Of a DNA stretch of 64,000 bases, positions 48,284-55,787 are shown in pieces. The notes beneath the pieces are model-generated. The model was given only the letters and a program-made list of their open reading frames with translations. It made no database searches and was not told where the DNA came from. How positions within the stretch are numbered: the stretch's first letter is position 1; each line of letters starts with the position of its first letter. The position numbers and the translations under genes are program-made. This DNA comes from Stenotrophomonas sp. HITSZ_GD (lineage in GTDB: Bacteria; Pseudomonadota; Gammaproteobacteria; Xanthomonadales; Xanthomonadaceae), in the NCBI RefSeq assembly GCF_029543105.1, contig NZ_JARQXB010000009.1, positions 99,817 to 163,816 on the forward strand, given 5' to 3'.

Positions 48284-48985
48284 ATGAACGTCCTCGCCTT
48301 CGAAACCTCGACCGAAGCCTGCTCCGTCGCCCTGCATACGGCCGGCGGCACGATCGAGCGCTTCGAACTGGCGCCGCGCCGGCATGCCGAGCTGGCGCTG
48401 CCGTGGGCGCAGGCGCTGCTGGCCGAGGCCGGCCTTTCGCGCGCGCAGCTCGACGCCATCGCGGTGGGCCGTGGCCCGGGCGCGTTCACCGGCGTGCGGC
48501 TGGCCATCGGCATCGCGCAGGGCATCGCGCTGGCGCTGGACGTGCCGGTGCTGCCGGTCTCCACGCTGGAAGTGCTGGTCCGGCGCGCACCGGCCGATGC
48601 CACGCGCGTGCTGGCCAGCATCGATGCACGGATGGGCGAGGTGTACGCCGCCGCGTTCGCGCGCGAAGGCGATGGCTGGCGCGCGCTCGACGAGGAGCGC
48701 GTACTGGCGCCGCACGCCGTGGCGCTGCCCGACGATGCGGCGCACTGGTACGGCGTGGGCACCGGTTTCGCCGCCGCCGATGGCGTGCTGGCGCAGCGGC
48801 TGGCGCCATGGCTGCGCGGTGTGGATGCGCAGGCGCTGCCGCATGCGGCCGATGTCATCGCGCTGGCGCTGCCGCGCCTGGCGGCCGGGCAGGGCATGGC
48901 GGCGGAAAAGATCGAGCCGGCCTACCTGCGCAACAACGTCGCGCTGACCCTGGAAGAACAGAAGGCGGCGAAAGCCCAGCGCTAG
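48284..48985 (+). CDS. tsaB: tRNA threonylcarbamoyladenosine biosynthesis protein TsaB
   Basis: Partner of TsaD and TsaE in making t6A at position 37 of ANN-decoding tRNAs. It has 233 residues (E. coli 231). The N-terminus MNVLAFETSTEACSVAL and the motif AVGRGPGAFTGVRLAIGIAQGIAL are the family signature, with a pseudo-kinase ASKHA fold. The C-terminal tail EPAYLRNNVAL is also conserved. The ATG at 48284 begins the conserved strand. It lies 29 bases after yoaA. Confidence 0.96.
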   Translation: MNVLAFETSTEACSVALHTAGGTIERFELAPRRHAELALPWAQALLAEAGLSRAQLDAIAVGRGPGAFTGVRLAIGIAQGIALALDVPVLPVSTLEVLVRRAPADATRVLASIDARMGEVYAAAFAREGDGWRALDEERVLAPHAVALPDDAAHWYGVGTGFAAADGVLAQRLAPWLRGVDAQALPHAADVIALALPRLAAGQGMAAEKIEPAYLRNNVALTLEEQKAAKAQR

Positions 48986-49014
48986 CCGCTCCCCACGCAA
49001 GGAACACGCCGCCC

Positions 49015-50136
49015 ATGGATGGATACGCACGCTTCGCCCTGCTCGCCGGCCTCGCTTTCAGTGGCTGTGCCAGCGCCGGCACGGTCTACGAAGGCACGCT
49101 CGGCAAGTCGGCCATCGTCGCCGAGCTGGCGCAGGGCAAGGACGGTACCGACGGCCGTTACTTCTACCGCCGCCATCGGCTGGACATCGCGCTGGAAGCG
49201 CAGCCGGCCGACCACGGCGTGGTGGCGATGCAAGAAAACGCGGACTGGCACAGCGACGAATCCGAACGGCCGCGCTGGACGCTGCGCAAGGGCAGCGACG
49301 GCGCCTACACCGGGCAATGGCGCGATGCGAAGGGCAAGACCTTGCCGATCGCGCTCAAGCCGCTCGCGGTGGCAAGCCTGCCCGCCGATGCCGACCCCGC
49401 GCTCGACGCGCTGCGCAAGGCCGAGCCCTACGACTACCTGCGCCTGTCCGGCCTGACACTGGTGGACGACGGCAGCGAGCAGCATGGCGCGTACCGCCTG
49501 CGCTGGCGCCGCGAGCCGGCCAGCGGCATCCGCCTGTTCGAGGTGGTGGACGGCTATCCGGCCGATGCGCGCGAGCGCGTGAACCGCGTGCTGCACGCGC
49601 GCCTCTGGGCCGGGGTGCAGGCGTACTACGAATGCCTCTCCGGCGGCGGCGAAGGCGAGTACGACCAGACCGTCACCGTGCACCGCATCGACGCCAAGAT
49701 CCTCAGCGCCAGCGTGTTCACCAGTTACTACTGCGGCGGCGCGCATCCGGATTTCGGCGACAGCCCGATCAACCTGGACCCGCGCACCGGCCGCGAGCTG
49801 CGGCTGGAAGACGTGATCTCCACCGGCAAGCCGGCGCCAACCGACGAACACGGCAGCGCGTGGCTCGACTACCGCTCGCAGGTGTGGGCGCCGTGGCTGG
49901 TGGCGCAGTTCCAGCGCCTGTACCCGGAACAGATGAAAGCCGGCGAAGGCGAGGACGACTGCGATTACGCCGACGACCAGGTCTGGTCGTTCCCGAGCTG
50001 GCATGCCACCGACCAGGGACTGTACCTGGGCGCGAGCTTCTACCGCGCCGCGCGCGCCTGCGATGAGCCGGAGTGGAGCGTGCTGCCGTGGTCGGTGGTG
50101 CGCCGCCATCGCGGCGCGGTCGACATCGCGCCCTGA
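49015..50136 (+). CDS. Lipoprotein-like exported protein with a DUF3298-like domain
   Basis: Protein of 373 residues. Signal sequence with a candidate lipobox FSGC (Cys 18) (LLAGLAFSGCAS). A first part (about 22-120) has small-charged strands with YEGTLGKSAIVAELAQ. The C-terminal half contains ILSASVFTSYYCGGAHPDFG and NLDPRTGRELRLEDVIST, which is the usual DUF3298/RsiV-like pattern (YxGGAHP-DxxTG-LxLxD). No enzyme motif is seen. RsiV relatives bind lysozyme, but such a role here is not supported. The start at 49015 was chosen for the signal sequence. Confidence 0.75.
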   Translation: MDGYARFALLAGLAFSGCASAGTVYEGTLGKSAIVAELAQGKDGTDGRYFYRRHRLDIALEAQPADHGVVAMQENADWHSDESERPRWTLRKGSDGAYTGQWRDAKGKTLPIALKPLAVASLPADADPALDALRKAEPYDYLRLSGLTLVDDGSEQHGAYRLRWRREPASGIRLFEVVDGYPADARERVNRVLHARLWAGVQAYYECLSGGGEGEYDQTVTVHRIDAKILSASVFTSYYCGGAHPDFGDSPINLDPRTGRELRLEDVISTGKPAPTDEHGSAWLDYRSQVWAPWLVAQFQRLYPEQMKAGEGEDDCDYADDQVWSFPSWHATDQGLYLGASFYRAARACDEPEWSVLPWSVVRRHRGAVDIAP

Positions 50137-50151
50137 GCCGGGCGCGTCGGC

Positions 50152-51042
50152 TCAGCGGTCGTCGCGCAGTTCGCCGTTCTGCAGGAACAGCCAGGTGCGG
50201 GTGACCTGCAGGATGTCCACGCCGTCGTCGGTCTTGGGCAGCGCGGGGAAGGGCTGGGCGAGTTGCACCACGCGCAGCGCGGCGTTGTCGAGCACCGGCA
50301 CGCCGCTGGAAATGAGGATGCGCGAGCTCTCCACCGAACCATCGCGGCGCACGCCCACGGTGATCACCACCCGCCCGCTCAGGCGGCGCTGGCGCGCTTC
50401 GTCCGGGTAGTTGAGGTTGCCCACCCGCTCGGCGCGGTCCACCCAGGCGCGCAGGTAGTTGGCGTAGGCGTACTCGCGCGTGCTGGCGGAGACGAACTTG
50501 CGGTTCGGGCGCTTGGCGTACTGCTCCGAGCGCAGGTGCACCTCGGCGGCCAGCCGCGCCATCTCCGCATCGCGCTGCTCGCGCAGGGCCTGCGCGGCGC
50601 TCTGCGGGCGCTGCACTTCCGGGTTGGGCTGCTGCGCCGGCAGGGGTTCCTCGCCGCGCCGGCTGGCCACCACGCGCGCCTCCGGCGGGGGCGTGGCCGC
50701 CGCTTGCTGCGCCTGCACCGGCACCGGTGCCAGGCCGGTGCGCGGCTGCGGCACCACGCCGGGCTGGCTGTCGCGCGGGCGGGCGGCCTTGTCGTGGTCG
50801 CCGCCGCCCTGCTGGTTGGCCTGGGCAAGGAAATCGGCCTGCTTGGGCGTCAGCGGGGTGCTGGTCTGGCTGAAGATCACGTCCAGCGTGGGCACCAGCG
50901 GCGCCTCGTCGCTGACCGCGAACCCCACGCCGAGGATCAGCAGCCCGTAGACGATCAGCGACAGCACCAGGGTGGCGCTCAGGCGCTGGTTCTCCACCGC
51001 GCGCGGGTCGGGCGCGCGGCCGGCGGCGGGCGCGGCGCTCAT
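50152..51042 (-). CDS. tonB3: TonB-family protein (TonB3-like, twitching-associated)
   Basis: Protein of 296 residues. One inner-membrane helix (about 24-44, LVLSLIVYGLLILGVGFAV) is followed by a proline/glutamine-rich linker and a TonB C-terminal domain (about 215-296) with NYPDEARQRRLSGRVVITVGV, in which YP.EA...R.SG.V.V is the TonB signature, and DNAALRVVQLAQPF. It overlaps gshB by four bases, so the two are translationally coupled. In Pseudomonas aeruginosa tonB3-gshB-pilG has this same order, and TonB3 there is needed for twitching and pilus assembly. The symbol is given on that synteny and is less certain than the family. Confidence 0.82.
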   Translation of the reverse strand: MSAAPAAGRAPDPRAVENQRLSATLVLSLIVYGLLILGVGFAVSDEAPLVPTLDVIFSQTSTPLTPKQADFLAQANQQGGGDHDKAARPRDSQPGVVPQPRTGLAPVPVQAQQAAATPPPEARVVASRRGEEPLPAQQPNPEVQRPQSAAQALREQRDAEMARLAAEVHLRSEQYAKRPNRKFVSASTREYAYANYLRAWVDRAERVGNLNYPDEARQRRLSGRVVITVGVRRDGSVESSRILISSGVPVLDNAALRVVQLAQPFPALPKTDDGVDILQVTRTWLFLQNGELRDDR

Positions 51043-51989
51043 GCGGCCAGGTCAGCCTCGAGCACGTCGAACAGCTGGCCGCAGATGTTCAGGCCGTACT
51101 GCGCGTCGAGCTCGCGCGCGCAGGTCGGGCTGGTGACGTTGACCTCGGTGAGGTAGTCGCCGATCACGTCCAGGCCGACGAAGCGCATGCCGCGGCGCTT
51201 CATCTCCGGCCCGACCTGGGCGGCGATCCAGCGGTCGCGCTCGCTCAGCGGGCGGCCTTCGCCGCGGCCGCCGGCGGCCAGGTTGCCGCGGAATTCGTCG
51301 CCCTGCGGGATGCGCGCCAGGCAGTAGTCCACCGGTACGCCGTCGATCAGCAGGATGCGCTTGTCGCCGGCGCTGATGTCCGGGATGAAGCGCTGCGCCA
51401 TGGCCAGCTTGCGGCCGCCGTCGGTGAGCGTTTCCAGGATCACGTTGAGGTTGGGGTCGCCCTGGCCGCTGCGGAAGATCGAGCGCCCGCCCATGCCATC
51501 CAGCGGCTTGAGCACCACCTGCCCGTGCTCGGCGGCGAAGGCCTTCAGCTGCGCGGCGTCGCGGCTGACCAGCGTGGGCGGGCAGCACTGCGGGAACAGC
51601 TGCGCGGCCAGCTTCTCGTTGAAGTCGCGCAGGCCCTGGGGGTCGTTGACCACCTGCGCGCCGGCCTGCTGGGCGATGCCGAGCAGGTGGGTGTCGTAGA
51701 GGTATTCAGGGTCGAACGGCGGGTCCTTGCGCATCAGCACGACCTGGCCCGGCCCGAACGCCAGCTCGGCGAACTCGCCCAGGGTGAACCAGCCGGCCTT
51801 GTCGTCGCGCACCGACAGCGGGGCGACGGTGGCGATGGCGTTGCCGCCGCGCAGGGCCAGCCCACCGGGCCGCACGTAGTGCAGGCGGTGGCCGCGGCGC
51901 TGGGCCTCCAGCAGCATGGCGAAGGTGGTGTCCTTGGCGATCTTGATCTGGGCGATGGGGTCCATCACCACGATGACGTCTAGCGGCAT
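51039..51989 (-). CDS. gshB: Glutathione synthetase GshB
   Basis: ATP-grasp enzyme of 316 residues (E. coli 315) that adds glycine to gamma-glutamylcysteine. It begins MPLDVIVVMDPIAQIKIAKD, the standard start. The ATP-grasp parts include the VVLKPLDGMGGRSIFR nucleotide loop, RRGMRFVGLDVIGDYLTEVN and the end ARELDAQYGLNICGQLFDVL, which are hallmarks of the family. It is divergent from pilG over 289 bases. Confidence 0.97.
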   Translation of the reverse strand: MPLDVIVVMDPIAQIKIAKDTTFAMLLEAQRRGHRLHYVRPGGLALRGGNAIATVAPLSVRDDKAGWFTLGEFAELAFGPGQVVLMRKDPPFDPEYLYDTHLLGIAQQAGAQVVNDPQGLRDFNEKLAAQLFPQCCPPTLVSRDAAQLKAFAAEHGQVVLKPLDGMGGRSIFRSGQGDPNLNVILETLTDGGRKLAMAQRFIPDISAGDKRILLIDGVPVDYCLARIPQGDEFRGNLAAGGRGEGRPLSERDRWIAAQVGPEMKRRGMRFVGLDVIGDYLTEVNVTSPTCARELDAQYGLNICGQLFDVLEADLAA

Positions 51990-52189
51990 GACGCGAACCT
52001 GGGGTTAAAGCATGGGAGCTGGCCGCCGATGTTAACGGTTCGAGGGGCCGACGCGGGCACGTCCGCGGCGGAACGGACCGGGCCGTCCAAGGGGGACAGG
52101 AGATGCCGGAAATCTGCGCAAAACTGCGAACCAGTTCCGCCGGCCCCGGCTACCGGGCGGGCGGGTTTGCTGGGCCACTATCGCCGCGC

Positions 52190-52220
52190 TTGACAGTATC
52201 GGCGGGTATTGGGATATACA
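52190..52220 (+). promoter_or_regulatory. Candidate sigma-70 promoter for the pil-chp operon
   Basis: TTGACA at 52190-52195 is a perfect -35 box. A -10 candidate TATACA at 52215-52220 gives a 19-base spacer; GATATA at 52213-52218 gives the ideal 17-base spacer but matches less well. pilG starts 59 bases downstream. The gap from gshB to pilG (51990-52278) holds nothing else I could support. Confidence 0.55.
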
Positions 52221-52278
52221 TGACGTTTCGCAGCGGTGCCGGACTGGATGAAGCACCGCGCGTCCCGGGGACATTGGA

Positions 52279-52680
52279 ATGACTGAAAACATTGCTGCGG
52301 GCGGGGAGCTCGCAGGTCTGAGGGTCATGGTCATCGACGATTCGAAGACCATCCGCCGCACCGCCGAGACCTTGCTCAAGCGCGAGGGTTGCGAGGTCGT
52401 CACCGCGACCGACGGCTTCGAGGCCTTGGCCAAGATCGCAGACCAGCAGCCGCAGATCATCTTCGTGGACATCATGATGCCGCGCCTGGATGGCTACCAA
52501 ACCTGCGCGCTGATCAAGGGCAACCAGCTGTTCAAGTCCACGCCGGTGATCATGCTGTCCTCCAAGGACGGCCTGTTCGACAAGGCGCGTGGCCGCATCG
52601 TGGGCTCGGAGCAGTACCTGACCAAGCCTTTCACCCGTGAAGAACTGCTGAGCGCCATCCGCACATACGTCAACGCCTGA
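52279..52680 (+). CDS. pilG: Twitching-motility response regulator PilG
   Basis: CheY-like receiver, 133 residues (P. aeruginosa PilG 135). Phosphorylation site D64 in IFVDIMMPRLDGYQ, acidic pair D20-D21 in VMVIDDSKTIRRTAE, and the conserved Thr/Ser-Lys region SSKDGLFD and TKPFT. In Pseudomonas it stimulates pilus extension and cAMP synthesis through FimV/FimL/CyaB. It is the first gene of the pil-chp operon. The kinase is ChpA, encoded downstream. Confidence 0.96.
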   Translation: MTENIAAGGELAGLRVMVIDDSKTIRRTAETLLKREGCEVVTATDGFEALAKIADQQPQIIFVDIMMPRLDGYQTCALIKGNQLFKSTPVIMLSSKDGLFDKARGRIVGSEQYLTKPFTREELLSAIRTYVNA

Positions 52681-52696
52681 CCAGGGGGAAGGGCAA

Positions 52697-53059
52697 ATGG
52701 CAAAAATCCTGCTGATCGAAGATTCGCCGACCGATCGGGCGGTCTTCAGCCAGTGGCTTGAGAAGGCCGGCCACCAGGTCGTCGCCACGGACAACGCCGA
52801 GGAAGGACTCACGCTGGCCAAGGGCCAGCTGCCCGACCTGGTCGTGATGGACGTGGTGCTGCCGGGCATGAGCGGCTTCCAGGCCACGCGCGCGATGTCG
52901 CGCGACGAGGCGACCAAGCACATCCCGGTGCTGATCGTCAGCACCAAGGGCATGGAAACCGACAAGGCCTGGGGCCTGCGCCAGGGCGCGGCCGACTACA
53001 TCGTCAAGCCGCCGCGCGAGGAAGACCTCATCGCGCGCATCGCCGAGCTGGTGGGCTGA
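52697..53059 (+). CDS. pilH: Twitching-motility response regulator PilH
   Basis: CheY-like receiver of 120 residues (P. aeruginosa PilH 121). D52 in LVVMDVVLPGMSGF is the phosphoacceptor, with ED9 in LLIEDSPTDRAVFSQ and a KPP(R)EEDL lysine region. It is usually the phosphate sink or retraction regulator partner of PilG. It starts 16 bases after pilG with GGGGGAAGGG as the ribosome-binding region, and its stop overlaps the pilI start by one base. Confidence 0.95.
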   Translation: MAKILLIEDSPTDRAVFSQWLEKAGHQVVATDNAEEGLTLAKGQLPDLVVMDVVLPGMSGFQATRAMSRDEATKHIPVLIVSTKGMETDKAWGLRQGAADYIVKPPREEDLIARIAELVG

Positions 53060-53589
53060 TGCGCTCTCCGTTCGACATCCTCGAAGTCTACGAACGGCGC
53101 AGCCTGGCCCATGCGGTGCAGCTGCCCGAGCGCCAGTTCGCCACCGACGTGTGGCGCGGCGTGGGCTACCGCGTCGGCCAGCGCCGGCTGGTGTCGGACT
53201 TCCGCGAAGTGGTGGAAATCGTGCCGATGCCGCCGGTGACCCCGGTGCCCGGCGCGCAGCCGTGGCTGCTGGGCGTGGGCAACCTGCGCGGCAACCTGTT
53301 CCCGGTGGTCGACCTGAAGCAGTTCATGGAAGGCCGGCGCACCGTGCTGCACGAAGGCCAGCGCGTCCTGATCATGCGCCAGGCCGGTGGCGACGTGGCC
53401 CTGACCATCGACGAGCTGTTCGGCCAGCGCAGTTTCGAGCTGGCCCAGGCCACCGCGCCGGGCGAGATCGCCCAGGGCCGCTATGGCCATTTCGTCGATC
53501 GCGCCTTCCGCGCCGAAGAACAGGACTGGGGCGTGTTTTCCCTGTCGCTGCTGTCGCGCACCCCCGAATTCCGGCAGGCCGCGGCGTAA
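53059..53589 (+). CDS. pilI: Twitching-motility CheW-like adaptor PilI
   Basis: CheW-fold protein of 176 residues (P. aeruginosa 178). It links PilJ to ChpA in the array. The CheW pattern is visible in VGYRVGQRRLVSDFREVVEI, WLLGVGNLRGNLFPVVDLKQF, VLIMRQAGGDVALTIDELFG and WGVFSLSLLSRTPEF. ATG overlaps the last base of the pilH stop. The gap to pilJ is 36 bases. Confidence 0.95.
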   Translation: MRSPFDILEVYERRSLAHAVQLPERQFATDVWRGVGYRVGQRRLVSDFREVVEIVPMPPVTPVPGAQPWLLGVGNLRGNLFPVVDLKQFMEGRRTVLHEGQRVLIMRQAGGDVALTIDELFGQRSFELAQATAPGEIAQGRYGHFVDRAFRAEEQDWGVFSLSLLSRTPEFRQAAA

Positions 53590-53625
53590 GCCGGGCCCGC
53601 CACGCATCGAGCATCGAGGTCGAAA

Positions 53626-55662
53626 ATGAGTACCGCCCCGGACGCGCCCCAGAACAAGAAGATTGGCGGAGTCAGCACGAGCTTCTGGCTCATCCTGCTG
53701 GCGCTGTCGCTGATCGTGTTCGCCGCTAACTTCGCCGTGTCGACCTGGCAGGGCAGCCGCCTGGCCGGCGCCTCCACCGGCGCGGCCGACCTGCAGGTGC
53801 TCTCGCAGCAGCTGGCCAACCAGGGCCGCGAGGCAGTGTCCGGTGATGCCAAGGCGTTCGCCGCCTTCAAGGACACCAAGACCCAGATCGACAAGACCGT
53901 CTCGGAGCTGGAAGGCCGCTACGGCCAGGAGACCGGCGTGTCCGGGCCGATCCGCCAGCTCAAGTCCACCTGGACCCCGCTGGGCAAGAGCGCCGAGCAG
54001 GTGATCGCCTCCGAGCCGGCCGTGCTGGCCCTGGCCGGCAATGCCGACCGCTTCACCGGCGCGGTGCCGCAGCTGCAGGCGCAGTTGAACGAGGTGGTGC
54101 GCGCGATGACCGTCAGCGGCGCCCCGGCGTCGCAGATCTACAACACCCTGCAGCAGGTCGTGGTCGCCGGCACCATGGCGCGCCGCGTGACCGAAATGCG
54201 TGCCGGCGGTGCCGGCGCGGCGGCCTCCGGCGACGCGCTGGCGCGCGACTCGGTGGTGTTCAGCCAGATGCTCGAAGGCCTGCGCAACGGCAACGAGGAA
54301 CTGGGCATCGTGGCGGTGAAGAACCCCGCGGCGCTGTCGGCCCTGGAACAGTCGCAGGCGCAGTGGGCGACGATGAAGAAGGACGTCGACGCCATCCTCG
54401 CCAGCTCGCGCAACCTGTTCGCCGCGCAGTCCTCGGCGGCGGCGATCACCGGCGGCTCGGGCAAGATGCTCGACGACAGCAAGAAGCTGTTCGACGCGTT
54501 CTCCGCCTTCGGTTCGGTGCGCGACACCCGCCTGTTCCCCAACCTGTGGCTGGGCGTGTTGTCCGGCGGCATCCTGGTGCTGTCGATCATCGGCCTGGTC
54601 TGGTCGATGGTGCGTGCCCGTTCGCGCGAACAGGAATTGCGCCTGCAGACGCAGGTGGAATTCAACAGCCGCAACCAGCAGGCGATCATGCGGCTGCTGG
54701 ACGAAATCTCCTCGCTCGGCGAGGGCGACCTGACGGTGAAGGCCTCGGTGACCGAGGACATGACCGGCGCCATCGCCGACGCTATCAACTACGCCGTGGA
54801 CGAGCTGCGCCACCTGGTGACCACGATCAACGACACCTCGGCCAAGGTCGCGGTGTCCTCGCAGGAAACCCAGGCCACCGCCATGCAGCTGGCCGAAGCG
54901 GCCGGCCACCAGGCCAGCCAGATCACCACCGCCTCCGAGCGCATCAACGAAATCGCCGCGAGCATCGAACAGGTGTCGCGCAACTCCACCGAGTCGGCCG
55001 AAGTGGCGCAGCGCTCGGTGGTCATCGCCGCCGAGGGTGCCGGCGTGGTGCGCGAGACGATCCAGGGCATGGACCAGATCCGCGACCAGATCCAGGAAAC
55101 CTCCAAGCGCATCAAGCGCCTGGGCGAATCCTCGCAGGAGATCGGCTCGATCGTGGAACTGATCAACGACATTTCCGAGCAGACCAACATCCTCGCGCTC
55201 AACGCGGCGGTGCAGGCGGCCTCGGCGGGCGAGGCCGGCCGCGGCTTCGCGGTCGTGGCCGACGAAGTGCAGCGCCTGGCGGAACGTACCTCCGGCGCGA
55301 CCCGACGCATCGAAAGCCTCGTGCAGACCATTCAGGCCGATACCAACGAGGCGGTCAGCTCGATGGAGCAGACCACCTCCGAAGTGGTGTCCGGCGCGCG
55401 CCTGGCCGAGGACGCCGGTACCGCGCTGACCGAAATCGAGCGCGTGTCCAACGCACTGAACAATTTGATTAAGAACATCTCCATCGCCGCCCACCAGCAG
55501 TCCGCGGCGGCGACGGACATCACCCAGACGATGGACGTCATCCGCAAGATCACCGGCCAGACCTCGCAGGGTGCGGGGCAGACGGCCGAGTCGATCGGCC
55601 ACCTGGCACAGCTGGCCGCCGACCTGCGTCGTTCGGTCGCCGACTTCAAGCTGCCGGCGTGA
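53626..55662 (+). CDS. pilJ: Twitching-motility methyl-accepting chemotaxis protein PilJ
   Basis: Transmembrane chemoreceptor of the Chp system, 678 residues (P. aeruginosa 682). TM1 lies at about 18-38 (TSFWLILLALSLIVFAANFA), TM2 at about 305-330 (NLWLGVLSGGILVLSIIGLV), and a HAMP follows. A 265-residue periplasmic segment carries PilJ-type helical pairs. The cytoplasmic signalling tip is INDISEQTNILALNAAVQAA and AGRGFAVVADEVQRLAERT. No methylation sites can be named from sequence alone. An alanine-rich four-helix region flanks the tip. In the usual order pilK should follow; here it does not. Confidence 0.96.
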   Translation: MSTAPDAPQNKKIGGVSTSFWLILLALSLIVFAANFAVSTWQGSRLAGASTGAADLQVLSQQLANQGREAVSGDAKAFAAFKDTKTQIDKTVSELEGRYGQETGVSGPIRQLKSTWTPLGKSAEQVIASEPAVLALAGNADRFTGAVPQLQAQLNEVVRAMTVSGAPASQIYNTLQQVVVAGTMARRVTEMRAGGAGAAASGDALARDSVVFSQMLEGLRNGNEELGIVAVKNPAALSALEQSQAQWATMKKDVDAILASSRNLFAAQSSAAAITGGSGKMLDDSKKLFDAFSAFGSVRDTRLFPNLWLGVLSGGILVLSIIGLVWSMVRARSREQELRLQTQVEFNSRNQQAIMRLLDEISSLGEGDLTVKASVTEDMTGAIADAINYAVDELRHLVTTINDTSAKVAVSSQETQATAMQLAEAAGHQASQITTASERINEIAASIEQVSRNSTESAEVAQRSVVIAAEGAGVVRETIQGMDQIRDQIQETSKRIKRLGESSQEIGSIVELINDISEQTNILALNAAVQAASAGEAGRGFAVVADEVQRLAERTSGATRRIESLVQTIQADTNEAVSSMEQTTSEVVSGARLAEDAGTALTEIERVSNALNNLIKNISIAAHQQSAAATDITQTMDVIRKITGQTSQGAGQTAESIGHLAQLAADLRRSVADFKLPA

Positions 55663-55694
55663 GCGACGGGCGGAACGGGAAAGGAATTACGAGA

Positions 55695-55787
55695 ATGACG
55701 CGTAGCGATACGCCAATGCAGGAAAAGGCCGCGCCGCGGGCGCGCTTGCGCGTGGCCATGGCGGATAGCTCGGGGGGGCTGCAATGA
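55695..55787 (+). CDS. 30-codon ORF between pilJ and chpA, in the place of pilK
   Basis: Short ORF that begins MTRSDTPMQEKAAPR, has AAAGGA about 12 bases upstream of its ATG and ends SSGGLQ. Its TGA overlaps the chpA ATG (ATGA, 55784-55787), so translation of the two would be coupled. It has no similarity I know. It sits exactly where pilK is found in Pseudomonas and may be a coupling leader or a rest of the lost gene; it may also not be a protein in its own right. Confidence 0.45.
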   Translation: MTRSDTPMQEKAAPRARLRVAMADSSGGLQ

